Shown here piece by piece: positions 9,044 through 17,254 of a stretch of DNA of 45,395 bases. Each line of letters opens with the position of its first letter. Position 1 is the stretch's first letter. The stretch lies in assembly GCA_015232365.1 (NCBI GenBank), contig JADFZU010000020.1:1-45395 (forward strand), read 5' to 3'. The stretch is from Magnetococcales bacterium (lineage in GTDB: Bacteria; Pseudomonadota; Magnetococcia; Magnetococcales; JADFYX01). Below the pieces are notes generated by a model. It had not been told where the DNA came from. It saw nothing but the letters and a program-made list of their open reading frames with translations, and searched no databases. Made by a program: the position numbers and the translations under genes.

Positions 9044-9111
9044 TTAGGCAACTTTTTTACAAATCAAGAGTGATTCTAAAAAGAATGTTTCAGGTGATAA
9101 CGCTGTTTACA

Positions 9112-10593
9112 TTATGGTGATAGCTGCTTGCGTCGTGAGGAAGAGGGGATGTTGAGAGCGTCACGATATTTTGCTACTGTCCTGCGAGCTACGTCTATAC
9201 CCTGTTCGCTTAAAAGATTTGCCAGCTTTTCATCCGACAACGGTCTACGCAGAGACTCATTGGCAACCAGTTTTTTGATTTTGTATTTAACTGCCTCAGA
9301 AGAGTGGGTCTCTCCTGTGACCGAACCCAAAGAGGAGGAGAAGAAAAATTTTAACTCAAAAATTCCCCGTGGGGTGTGCATATATTTGTTGCTGGTAACT
9401 CGTGATGTTGTTGATTCATGGACCCCGATATCATCGGCAACGTCTTTTAGAATCAAAGGTTTTAGATGCTCAGGCCCTTTATCAAGAAAATCTTTTTGGA
9501 ACCGGACAATGCTTTCCGCTACCCGGAAAATAGTGCTGGAACGCTGCTCAAGACTTTTTATCAACCACTGGGCAGAGCGGGAGTTGTCTGTTAAAAACTG
9601 CTTATCCTTTGCAGACATACGGCTACTGACTGAATTTTCATAAGCACGGTTTATGCGTAGGTTTGGTACTGTGTCCGGGTTGATTTCAACAACCCATTCA
9701 CCCTCAATTTTACGCACAAATACATCCGGGACTACATAGTTGGTCTGGTCACTGCCAAAGGCCAGTCCTGGTTTAGGGTTGAGAGATTGGATAACCGAGA
9801 CGGCATCAGCCAGCTCTTCTTCAGAAATTTTTAATATCCGCCGCAGCTTACGAAAATCCCGCCGGGCAAGATCTTCTAAATGGTCAAGTAGGTCCACGTA
9901 GGGAGATACAGCCTTACCTAAACTTTTTAACTGCATTTTCAAACATTCAGAAAGATTCTGTGCCGCAACCCCAGCCGGTTCAAACGATTGAATCAGTAAT
10001 AGGGCATCTTCAACATCGTCAAGGGTGGAGTTAGCCATATCTGCCAGTGCTTGCAGATCAGTAGTCAGGTAGCCATTTTCGTCAACAGCATCAATGATAG
10101 TAAGGCCCAGAGTACGCTCTTTGTCATCCATGGCCGAGACACCTAACTGCCAGATAAGATGGTCTTGTAGTGTCTGTCCATTGCTTAACGTGTTCTCGAT
10201 TGGTGGTGCTTCCATGGAGCCAGGGGCGTTTTCAAAGGGAACCGCACCATAGCTGTCGCCGTACACATCTTCCCAAGAGGCATCAACTCCCAAATCATCA
10301 TTAAGAGAGGTGTCAGCAACATCAATCTCTTTGTCTTTTTTCGGCTCAGAAATTTCTGGAGTGGTTTCGGAAGTATTGTCGCTGGAACTGCTTTTGCTGG
10401 TCGCTGTTTCAGAGTCGTTGCTATCTGCCCCGCTTTCGTCAACCTTTTCTAAAAGGGGGTTTTTCTCCAACTCTTCTTGCAGATAGTCTGAAAGGTCCAG
10501 TGTGGACATCTGCAACAGCTTGATGGCCATCTGCAACTGAGGTGTCATAACCAGTTGCATTCCCATCCGCAGTTTCAGTTCTAGTCCTACCAT
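9112..10593 (-). CDS. rpoN: RNA polymerase sigma-54 factor
   Basis: 493 residues. Region I is the Gln/Leu-rich activator-interaction segment (LVMTPQLQMAIKLLQ, then LQEELEKNPLLE). Residues about 55-120 are the variable acidic region II, long and Ser/Asp/Glu-rich. The core-binding domain follows, and the C-terminus holds the helix-turn-helix and the RpoN box, seen as ARRTVAKYRDALNIPSS, which contacts the -24 element. Transcription from its promoters needs an AAA+ activator; none is encoded in this window. AGGA lies 9 bases before the ATG. The lptB stop is 70 bases upstream. Confidence 0.97.
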   Translation of the reverse strand: MVGLELKLRMGMQLVMTPQLQMAIKLLQMSTLDLSDYLQEELEKNPLLEKVDESGADSNDSETATSKSSSSDNTSETTPEISEPKKDKEIDVADTSLNDDLGVDASWEDVYGDSYGAVPFENAPGSMEAPPIENTLSNGQTLQDHLIWQLGVSAMDDKERTLGLTIIDAVDENGYLTTDLQALADMANSTLDDVEDALLLIQSFEPAGVAAQNLSECLKMQLKSLGKAVSPYVDLLDHLEDLARRDFRKLRRILKISEEELADAVSVIQSLNPKPGLAFGSDQTNYVVPDVFVRKIEGEWVVEINPDTVPNLRINRAYENSVSSRMSAKDKQFLTDNSRSAQWLIKSLEQRSSTIFRVAESIVRFQKDFLDKGPEHLKPLILKDVADDIGVHESTTSRVTSNKYMHTPRGIFELKFFFSSSLGSVTGETHSSEAVKYKIKKLVANESLRRPLSDEKLANLLSEQGIDVARRTVAKYRDALNIPSSSRRKQLSP

Positions 10594-10663
10594 TACGTCA
10601 ATCCTGTTCTAATTAGATAAAAGGTTTTGTTCAATACAATTTTCATGCTGGTTAATTGTGCTG

Positions 10664-11449
10664 TTATAATTTAAAATCTTGACCAAGATACATCTGCCGG
10701 ACCTTGTCATCGGCGACAACTTCATCCGGTTTACCGTCGGCCAAAACTCTACCTTCCGATAATATATATGCTCTATCACAAATTCCCAAGGTTTCACGTA
10801 CATTATGATCAGTTATCAATACGCCGATACGCCGTTCTTTGAGATGGTGTATAATAGACTGAATATCTTCTATTGCCAATGGGTCAACGCCCGCAAATGG
10901 TTCATCAAGAAGAATATAGCGGGGTTGAATGGCTAATGCACGGGCTACTTCAACCCGGCGACGTTCACCACCAGATAGGGCATAACCCTGGGTTCTTGTC
11001 AGGTGTGAAATACGTAACTCTTCCAAAAGTTGCTCTAATCTCTCCAGGCGTTCGCCACGGGTTAGGGGCATGGTCTCTAAAATGGCCAGAATATTGTCAT
11101 ACACAGTCATTTTACGAAAAACTGAAGGCTCTTGGGGCAGATAGGAGATTCCAGCTCTAGCCCTTAGATACATAGGGTCTACGGTTATCTCCCGGCCATC
11201 CAGCCAGATTGAGCCTTGATCTGGGGCTACCAGGCCAACGCACATATAAAATGTCGTGGTTTTTCCTGCACCATTAGGTCCAAGGAGGCCTACAACCTCA
11301 CCTCTATCCAAGATGATATTGACTTGGGCGACAACTTCTCTGTCCCCATAACGCTTGCCAAGTCCAACAGCTTTTAATCCAGAGTCCCGTTTTGTTTTGC
11401 GTCGATCAGGTTGATTGCGGTCTATCTGTCGCCTGTCAGCAATACCCAT
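10664..11449 (-). CDS. lptB: LPS export ABC transporter ATP-binding protein LptB
   Basis: 261 residues, about 20 more than E. coli LptB because of a basic N-terminal extension (first ~24 residues, many Arg/Lys/Asp). It powers LPS extraction from the inner membrane together with LptF/LptG, which are not in the window. Walker [10 protein letters not shown] at 57-65, signature [16 protein letters not shown], Walker [14 protein letters not shown] with the catalytic Glu, and a regular H-loop [11 protein letters not shown]. The C-terminal [11 protein letters not shown] is typical. GGAGG precedes the ATG by 9 bases; lptA ends 3 bases upstream. Confidence 0.96.
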   Translation of the reverse strand: MGIADRRQIDRNQPDRRKTKRDSGLKAVGLGKRYGDREVVAQVNIILDRGEVVGLLGPNGAGKTTTFYMCVGLVAPDQGSIWLDGREITVDPMYLRARAGISYLPQEPSVFRKMTVYDNILAILETMPLTRGERLERLEQLLEELRISHLTRTQGYALSGGERRRVEVARALAIQPRYILLDEPFAGVDPLAIEDIQSIIHHLKERRIGVLITDHNVRETLGICDRAYILSEGRVLADGKPDEVVADDKVRQMYLGQDFKL

Positions 11450-11452
11450 TAC

Positions 11453-12268
11453 TCATTCCCTCCGTAGCGGCGAAATTAGAGGTGGACGGCTTCGTGTTGA
11501 GCTTTTATGCGGCCTTAGTTTGGGTTTTGAATATGTTAGAGTCGACTGTTTAACAGCATTTAGGAGTGGTTTAGAGTCAATCTGTAGTTGCATGGGGTTC
11601 TTCATGTTTTGCTGTAATTTTTTGCTTATTGGCTCCAGGTCTATATTTTCCACCTTTTTCCGGTTTTCTGGATTAAGCTTGATTGTAGTTCTCGCTCTTT
11701 CTGTACTTTTTTTGGCTTTTTCTCTGATATTTGGTGGCATTATGCTGGCAGAAACCCTCTGTTTCCCAGTGCCAAGCACAAACACTTTGTCAATCTGCCG
11801 GTTTTCACCAAGAGTTAGCAGGATTCTTTTACCAGCTAAGCGGTCACCTCCATGAATAATTGATGCACTACTTTTTTTTCCAATCAAGATTAATTTTCTC
11901 TCGCTAACAATATATTCTGCCCGGTCAGCATTGCCTCTGTTCTCTGCCTGCTCAATAACAACATGTCCTGAAGCCAGAACTTTATGTACCCCACCACGGG
12001 AAATTTGTTGGCCGGATTTCTTTTTGAAATAGTACACCACCATCCGGTCTGCAAAGAGAGCCATCTCCCCTTCGCTGGCAGTTACATCACCACGAAAAGT
12101 TGCTATTTCACTATTTTCATCCATTTCAAGCTGGTCGGCTTTTATAACCAACTCAGTCTTAAAAGCTTCTGCCGCAAAAGAGTAGGGGAGGAGAATAGCC
12201 ATTATGCTAAGTATAGTTAGAGATTTGCGGATTTTATGCCACCAACATACCTTATAAAGTTTCGCCAT
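11453..12268 (-). CDS. lptA: LPS transport periplasmic protein LptA with long basic tail
   Basis: 271 residues from ATG 12268, chosen because TAATG overlaps the lptC stop and GGGG lies 7 bases upstream; a GTG four codons earlier is the alternative. A cleavable signal peptide is followed by an OstA/LptA domain (roughly residues 40-175: LVIKADQLEMDENSEIATF, FADRMVVYY, the last strand near KVFVLGTGK). LptA forms the beta-jellyroll bridge carrying LPS across the periplasm. The remaining ~95 residues are a Lys/Arg/Ser/Pro-rich, low-complexity tail that ordinary LptA lacks. The assignment rests on the domain and on position between lptC and lptB. Confidence 0.88.
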   Translation of the reverse strand: MAKLYKVCWWHKIRKSLTILSIMAILLPYSFAAEAFKTELVIKADQLEMDENSEIATFRGDVTASEGEMALFADRMVVYYFKKKSGQQISRGGVHKVLASGHVVIEQAENRGNADRAEYIVSERKLILIGKKSSASIIHGGDRLAGKRILLTLGENRQIDKVFVLGTGKQRVSASIMPPNIREKAKKSTERARTTIKLNPENRKKVENIDLEPISKKLQQNMKNPMQLQIDSKPLLNAVKQSTLTYSKPKLRPHKSSTRSRPPLISPLRRE

Positions 12269-12945
12269 TACGAACCCCACTCACCTGTCAATGTTGGAGT
12301 GCCACCAAAAAATTTCATCTCAACTTTTTGAAGAACCTGCATCTGTTTTCTCTTGTGAAAAATGGTCAACCCAATACCTTTTAACTCAGACATTTTGTTT
12401 TTCAAATAGAACCGTTGATCTGTATATAGTATTCCTTCCTTTGGATCAAACTGCAACCACTCGGTGGTCAATAGGCCAAACTGCCGGTCACCCTGTGCTC
12501 TTACTGCACCATGAAAGTTCATTATACGGCTGCTTTTATCAACGGTCCCCAGTTCTGCGGTCACGCTGATCTTTTCACCATTTTTGTTGTTTATAGAGAG
12601 TTTTGGAGTGTCGACAACAACCAACGATTTGTTTTCACTGTGTGCGCTTGGTGCGTCCAGGGTCCACTGGGTCCGAGTACCATCAAACTGCTCTAAATGT
12701 ATCTTGGTGGCTAAATTTACAGTACTTTTTTGTTCTGTAGTTTTTTTTACGGGGCTTGCTTTAAGTCCTACAGGCCTCTGTAAATACCAGCCGATAGCTC
12801 CAACCATTACACAGACAGTCGCTATGAAAAAAATCTTTAAAGATTTATTCCATGCGGCTATCCTGCCCTGTTTTTTCAACCCCTCTCTGCGGAGTTGGCT
12901 CCAGCCCATTGAGCGGGACATGCGCTGGTTAACGGAGTAGTTCAT
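12268..12945 (-). CDS. lptC: LPS export protein LptC
   Basis: 225 residues. A cytosolic segment of about 34 residues, one transmembrane helix (FFIATVCVMVGAIGWYL), then a periplasmic beta-jellyroll domain of the OstA/YrbK type (KIHLEQFDGTRTQWTLDAPSA; NFHGAVRAQGDRQF). It accepts LPS from the LptBFG transporter and hands it to LptA. Its ATG overlaps the kdsC stop by four bases (ATGA), and its stop overlaps the lptA start. Confidence 0.9.
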   Translation of the reverse strand: MNYSVNQRMSRSMGWSQLRREGLKKQGRIAAWNKSLKIFFIATVCVMVGAIGWYLQRPVGLKASPVKKTTEQKSTVNLATKIHLEQFDGTRTQWTLDAPSAHSENKSLVVVDTPKLSINNKNGEKISVTAELGTVDKSSRIMNFHGAVRAQGDRQFGLLTTEWLQFDPKEGILYTDQRFYLKNKMSELKGIGLTIFHKRKQMQVLQKVEMKFFGGTPTLTGEWGS

Positions 12946-13469
12946 CTGTTTATCAACCTATTGATAATCCCGTCCCACATATTTTGAGCCTTTAATATCT
13001 CTTCTGCCAACTCCCGAACTGCTCCAGATCCTCCCGGCTTTTGAGATACCCAATCTACATGATTTATCACCTCTGGTGCAGCATCAACAGGGGATGTAGC
13101 TAGGCCGACCTTGGTTAATATCGCCAGATCAATAAGATCATCCCCCATAAAGGCACATTCGGTTGACTTTAGTTTAGCCTGTTCCATCTCTGACTGCAAA
13201 CAACCCCATTTATCTTTTACACCCTGATGCACAAAAGTGAGGGACAGCTCTTTAGCCCGCTTTTCCACAACCTTTGATTTACGGGCTGTGATCAACCCGA
13301 CTTTAATGCCGGAGTCTAGCAGAAGTCTTATTCCCAAGCCATCCCGGACATAAAACCTTTTCGATTCAATACCGGAATTATCGATACTAATTCCTCCGTC
13401 ACTGAGAACACCGTCAACATCCAGTGCCACCATCTTAATTTTTCTGGCTTTATCAAGAGGAATTTTCAC
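12942..13469 (-). CDS. kdsC: 3-deoxy-D-manno-octulosonate 8-phosphate phosphatase
   Basis: 175 residues, HAD superfamily without a cap domain. It releases phosphate from KDO-8-P. Motif I is ALDVDGVLSDG with nucleophile Asp17 and Asp19; motif II is the Thr in GLITARKS; motif III/IV includes Lys and GDDLIDLAIL. Start GTG, overlapping the kdsD stop (GTGA), so translation is coupled. KDO is needed for the LPS inner core, matching the neighbouring lpt genes. Confidence 0.95.
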   Translation of the reverse strand: MKIPLDKARKIKMVALDVDGVLSDGGISIDNSGIESKRFYVRDGLGIRLLLDSGIKVGLITARKSKVVEKRAKELSLTFVHQGVKDKWGCLQSEMEQAKLKSTECAFMGDDLIDLAILTKVGLATSPVDAAPEVINHVDWVSQKPGGSGAVRELAEEILKAQNMWDGIINRLINR

Positions 13470-14422
13470 ATCAGCCCCGCTTCAAGAAGGTCATGTAGAT
13501 GGATGACTCCAATGAGTTTGTCTGAACCATCTTTGACAAACAGTGAAGTGATTTTTCTCTTTTCCATAAGTTTAACTGCTTCCACGGCTAGAGCATCACC
13601 ATCAATAGTTTTTGGTGCTTTAGTCATAATTTCCCTAACCTGCAATGTGAGTATATCTTTACCACTAGACATACTGCGCCGCAGGTCGCCATCGGTAAGA
13701 ATTCCTACCAGACTACCTGTTTGGTCGAGCACTCCAGTCATACCAAACCGTTTGTCGGTCATCTCGAACATGGCATCTTGAACCAGATCAATATCTTTTA
13801 CCAGGGGTATACGGTCGCCGGAGTGCATACGGTCGCATACCTTCAATAATAATTTTTTACCCAGACTGCCACCCGGATGAAAAAAGGCAAACTGCTCCGG
13901 TTTGAAATCCCGTTGATTTAGCAGGGCAACTGCCAAGGCGTCCCCCATAGCCATGGTTGCTGTTGTTGAGCAGGTAGGGGCTAAACCAAGTGGGCACGCC
14001 TCGTTATCCACTGAAACATCAAGGAGAATATCACTCATTTTGCTCAAGGTTGAGTTTTGATCGCCAACCATTGCAATCATTGGTACCCCCATGCGCTTAA
14101 TCACTGGCATTAGAGCGATCACCTCTCCAGTCTCGCCACTATTGGATAGGGTGATCAAAATGTCCCGCGGGACCACCATACCTAAATCCCCATGACTCCC
14201 TTCAGCAGGGTGGAGAAAAAATGCCGGGGTTCCGGTGCTAGCAAGGGTAGCAGCTATTTTTTGTCCTACCAGGCCTGATTTACCCATACCGGTAACTACC
14301 ACCCGGCCTTTGCATTTTAACATCAAATCAACTGCACGCTCAAAAGAGGAGTCCAGCCGTTTTGCCATCCGTTCAATGGCCTCTGCCTCCATGCGTAACG
14401 TTTCTCTAGCTTGAGCTAACAT
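13466..14422 (-). CDS. kdsD: Arabinose-5-phosphate isomerase
   Basis: 318 residues. The N-terminal SIS domain (VVVTGMGKSGLVGQKIAATLASTG; HPAEGSHGDLGM) is followed by two CBS domains (about residues 205-318). It converts ribulose-5-phosphate to arabinose-5-phosphate, the first committed precursor of KDO. First gene of the long minus-strand cluster; ATG start with GAGG 5 bases upstream. The 174-base divergent gap to the CBS protein presumably holds the cluster promoter. Confidence 0.95.
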   Translation of the reverse strand: MLAQARETLRMEAEAIERMAKRLDSSFERAVDLMLKCKGRVVVTGMGKSGLVGQKIAATLASTGTPAFFLHPAEGSHGDLGMVVPRDILITLSNSGETGEVIALMPVIKRMGVPMIAMVGDQNSTLSKMSDILLDVSVDNEACPLGLAPTCSTTATMAMGDALAVALLNQRDFKPEQFAFFHPGGSLGKKLLLKVCDRMHSGDRIPLVKDIDLVQDAMFEMTDKRFGMTGVLDQTGSLVGILTDGDLRRSMSSGKDILTLQVREIMTKAPKTIDGDALAVEAVKLMEKRKITSLFVKDGSDKLIGVIHLHDLLEAGLM

Positions 14423-14596
14423 GCATCCTCATTTTTACCGATAGGTTATATTATCTAATATCTTCTTATATATGCAGATTAAGATATTATGTAGCCAAGG
14501 TCAAAAAAACATGGGACAAACCGCCACCTTTTCCTGCATAATAGATCATTTATCCCAGTAAGCCACCATTCAAATAAGATAACAGGGTATAAAATA
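14423..14596. promoter_or_regulatory. Divergent intergenic region kdsD / CBS protein
   Basis: AT-rich 174-base gap between divergently transcribed genes, so it must hold both start regions. By eye TATATT/TAATAT-like -10 candidates are frequent around 14445-14485, but no confident -35 partner was found and no TGGCAC-N5-TTGC sigma-54 site is apparent. Confidence 0.35.
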
Positions 14597-15727
14597 ATGA
14601 GCTTAGTCCGTGACTGTATGTTCCCAAATGTTGCTACACTCTCCCCAGGAACAACCTTATTTGAAGCCGGTCGCAGTATGGTTCGCCAGGCTCCAGGGTT
14701 TGCCATTGTCTTGGATAATATGGCTATTGTAGGCTTGGTAACAGATTATGATTTTATAAAGTGGATAGTTGAAGGTCACGATCCAGAACAGGTAAAAATT
14801 CTGGATTTGCCAATCTCTCCACCACAAACAGTCAATGAAGCCACAGACTGTCAAGATCTTCTGAAAATTTATTATAAACGCCGTTTTCGCCGTTTTCCGG
14901 TCTTGAATGATGATGATATACTATCAGGAGGAATTACCGAGAAGCAGATTTTGGCTGCCCTGCCTCGCTCCAATTTAATGGCCCACTATCTGGTAGACGA
15001 CATGGTTGTCTCCAAGCCGCCTGCTGTTCCTCCAGATATGAACTATATGGAGGTAGCCAAGCGGATGGTCTCATGGCACCGGGGCTGTGTTTTGGTTATG
15101 GATGGAGAGAGTTACATTGGTATGATTACTGAGGGTGATCTTCTCCGCTTTCGTGTTGGCAGCAGTTGGAGTTCCAACCTATTGGCCAGCGAGATGGCTA
15201 CCAAAGCCTCTACAACTATCTCTCAAGAGGCAGACCTTCTACAAGCTCGTGATCTGTTTGTCTTGACCAAACACCGGCGTATGCCTGTGGTTAATCAAAA
15301 AGGTCAGGTGATGGGTCTTCTTACCCAAACCGATATACTGCGTCAGGTTGCCGATTCGGCCCGCTCCCATCAAGCGGTACTCAACCCAGAAGATATTACT
15401 GAACCGGCAATCTGGTTCAACCCTGATGATGATCATGAAATTTTGGCTATGAATGAGAAAGGGGCAGCAGCTTTAGAGCTAGATCCTGAAGTCTGGATTG
15501 GTCGTTCTATCTCATCTCTTGCTGTTGATCCTACAGTTTGGCAAGCGATTAGCACACTGCTTTTGAGTTGCGGAACCATCGACTCCATCAATCTGCCCGT
15601 GCTGACTGGTGCTGGAAACAGTCTATGTGTATCGTGCCGTTTTAGCTTGATCCACACCCCAACCGGAGCTGACCGGATTTTTTGGACCATTGGAACTATG
15701 GAGTCTGGTAGACAGAGTTGTAACTAA
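14597..15727 (+). CDS. Multi-CBS-domain protein with PAS-like C-terminus
   Basis: 376 residues. Four consecutive CBS motifs (about 1-60, 65-120, 125-185, 190-250), seen as recurring blocks such as VRDCMFPNVATLSPGTTLFEA and IGMITEGDLLRFR, MGLLTQTDILRQV. The last ~110 residues (from AIWFNPDDDHEILAMNEKG) look like a PAS domain, including the DxxxxI.xxN.A pattern near its start and a closing strand IFWTIGTME. CBS pairs bind adenine nucleotides (AMP, ATP, SAM), so this is a soluble sensor or regulator with no visible output domain. It is divergent from kdsD and 19 bases ahead of a CoA-binding gene, with which it is probably co-transcribed. Confidence 0.8.
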   Translation: MSLVRDCMFPNVATLSPGTTLFEAGRSMVRQAPGFAIVLDNMAIVGLVTDYDFIKWIVEGHDPEQVKILDLPISPPQTVNEATDCQDLLKIYYKRRFRRFPVLNDDDILSGGITEKQILAALPRSNLMAHYLVDDMVVSKPPAVPPDMNYMEVAKRMVSWHRGCVLVMDGESYIGMITEGDLLRFRVGSSWSSNLLASEMATKASTTISQEADLLQARDLFVLTKHRRMPVVNQKGQVMGLLTQTDILRQVADSARSHQAVLNPEDITEPAIWFNPDDDHEILAMNEKGAAALELDPEVWIGRSISSLAVDPTVWQAISTLLLSCGTIDSINLPVLTGAGNSLCVSCRFSLIHTPTGADRIFWTIGTMESGRQSCN

Positions 15728-15746
15728 AATTTAAGGAAAGAGTGAA

Positions 15747-16169
15747 ATGAGTAAGATATCTGATAGCGAGATAATCGATCTGTTAAAATCGACAAAAACC
15801 ATTGCTGTTGTTGGCCTTTCGCCCAAGCCCGACCGGGCATCGCACCGGGTAGCTTTATATATGCAGCAGGCTGGTTATAGAGTTATCCCTGTTCGACCAG
15901 GAGGAGCCACAATTCTTGGCGAGCAGAGCTACCCTTCACTAGAAGAGATTCCCGAAGATATCCAGGTTGATCTGGTAGATGTGTTTAGAAAAGGTGAAGA
16001 TACTCCACCAATAGCCGCTGCTGCGGTTGCTATCAAGGCCAAAGGGTTCTGGCTGCAACTAGGCATAACTAATCAAACTTCCATGGAGACTGCTAAAAAA
16101 GGTGGAGTGATAGCCGTAGAAAATCTATGTTTGATGGTTGAGCATCTCCGTTTGGCAAGTAAACTTTAA
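15747..16169 (+). CDS. CoA-binding protein (YccU family)
   Basis: 140 residues with the CoA_binding fold: TIAVVGLSPKPDRASHRVA near the N-terminus, then YRVIPVRPGGATILGEQSYPSL, IQVDLVDVFRK and GFWLQLGITN. Members bind CoA through a Rossmann-like domain; their cellular role is poorly defined. AAGGA lies about 10 bases before ATG. It follows the CBS/PAS protein by 19 bases, and both may respond to adenylate-containing ligands. Confidence 0.85.
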   Translation: MSKISDSEIIDLLKSTKTIAVVGLSPKPDRASHRVALYMQQAGYRVIPVRPGGATILGEQSYPSLEEIPEDIQVDLVDVFRKGEDTPPIAAAAVAIKAKGFWLQLGITNQTSMETAKKGGVIAVENLCLMVEHLRLASKL

Positions 16170-16184
16170 ACCTATAAATCTAGG

Positions 16185-16988
16185 TTAAACCGTATCTGTA
16201 GTGGCTTTTGGCAAAACTACATAGGCCCAGATTTCTCCCCAGCGAATCTCCTGGTGGGTGATTTTCAACCCGGCCTCATCTATCTCTTGGGCAAATGACT
16301 CCTGGCTATATTCGGTCTCATGGGTTGGATCTAGTCGCCACTCGACAGCCAGCTCTTTTTTAAGAGGGATGCGCCAGTCACGTTCAAATAGCGGCACTCT
16401 GATAAGAAAACGGTAGGATTTTGTAATCTGGGCCAGTTGCCGTAAAAAACCAGCCCTGTTGGTTAGATGTTCTAAAACATTTGATAAGATAACTATATCA
16501 AACGGCCTGTTGTCAGAATATTGCATAATATCTCCAACAACAAACTCAACGTTGGCATGGCAGAATCTTTTTTTGGCTATTGTGATGTTTTTCTCCTCAA
16601 GATCAATACCCAAAACCAATCCTCCAGCTTTATCAGCCAGATCAAAAGCCAGCATTCCAGTGCCGCAACCAACATCAAGCACCCTTTCACCAGCCTTGAC
16701 ACGGTTGATGAAAAAATCGTGATAGCCGGTGTGTAGGTGTTTGGTATGGACACCATCGTTATAGCGAATTGAGTGGCGGCCTTGAAGGGAGTAGAGGTGA
16801 TTATCAAGGCGAAAGAGAAAACCCAGGGCCTGGTCTGCCGGGATGGATTCAGAGTGTCTTAGAGCCAGTCGTTGCATAGACTCGCCCAGAGCCTTACTAC
16901 TGAGGCTAGCTCCAGCCTCCTCTAAAACTCTTTGCCGCATACTCTCCGGCAGAAATTTCAAGATGAGTTTGAATAGAGTTTTTAGCAT
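16185..16988 (-). CDS. Class I SAM-dependent methyltransferase
   Basis: 267 residues. After an ~85-residue N-terminal part, the SAM-binding motif I is VLDVGCGTGMLAFDLA, with the acidic motif II residue in GIDLEEKNI and motif IV FDIVILSNVLEHLTNR, the Methyltransf_11/23 pattern. Later strands (RFLIRVPLFERDWRIPLKKE) suggest a specialised acceptor domain; the acceptor is unknown. AGGA 7 bases before ATG. It converges with the CoA-binding gene. Its upstream region contains copy B of a 74-bp repeat that also occurs at 1348-1421. Confidence 0.8.
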   Translation of the reverse strand: MLKTLFKLILKFLPESMRQRVLEEAGASLSSKALGESMQRLALRHSESIPADQALGFLFRLDNHLYSLQGRHSIRYNDGVHTKHLHTGYHDFFINRVKAGERVLDVGCGTGMLAFDLADKAGGLVLGIDLEEKNITIAKKRFCHANVEFVVGDIMQYSDNRPFDIVILSNVLEHLTNRAGFLRQLAQITKSYRFLIRVPLFERDWRIPLKKELAVEWRLDPTHETEYSQESFAQEIDEAGLKITHQEIRWGEIWAYVVLPKATTDTV

Positions 16989-17014
16989 GTACGGTCCTGG
17001 TCTAACCTAGGTTT

Positions 17015-17088
17015 GGCAGTTGTTCCCACTTCTTTATTACAACATATTAATTTACCAGACAAACCAATGTGTTGCACCATTAATGCAC
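17015..17088 (-). repeat. 74-bp repeat, copy B, upstream of a methyltransferase gene
   Basis: The reverse complement matches 1348-1421 without gaps at 58 of 74 positions. It ends 27 bases before the methyltransferase ATG at 16988, so it occupies the promoter/leader position. The palindromic 17-base identical core lies at the far end (17072-17088), as an operator would. Confidence 0.6.
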
Positions 17089-17174
17089 CAAAACTACAGA
17101 ATCTATGTTAAGTAGAGTCAGTTTTTGGCTGGCGTAAGAGATGAAACTCTTTGATTTCTTAGAAGGCAGGACAA

Positions 17175-17224
17175 TTATGATGGTCGGTGTAGTGCTGAAA
17201 TAGAGCCTACACCAACCATCATAA
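17175..17224 (-). terminator. Hairpin downstream of the acidic-protein gene
   Basis: Arms 17175-17192 and 17207-17224 pair over 18 positions with a 14-base loop. The single non-identical pair is C/A when transcribed from the plus strand but a G-U wobble when transcribed from the minus strand, so the stem is continuous in the minus-strand transcript, which is the one ending here. It lies about 30 bases past the stop of the gene at 17255. No long T-run follows. Confidence 0.55.
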
Positions 17225-17254
17225 AATCAAGATTTGAAATTTGCTGACCAGTGG

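Noticed and set aside
9128-9643. 171-codon plus-strand ORF opposite rpoN
   Set aside because: Exact antisense shadow of the well-conserved rpoN C-terminus; product has no recognisable features.
11415-11855. 146-codon plus-strand ORF rich in Phe/Leu/Ser over lptB/lptA
   Set aside because: Hydrophobic appearance comes from reading the opposite strand of the Lys/Arg-rich lptA tail.
17072-17088. Possible NtrC site (TGCACC...TGCA)
   Set aside because: Resembles the consensus but the half-site spacing is two bases short and the right half is not GGTGCA; no evidence beyond resemblance.
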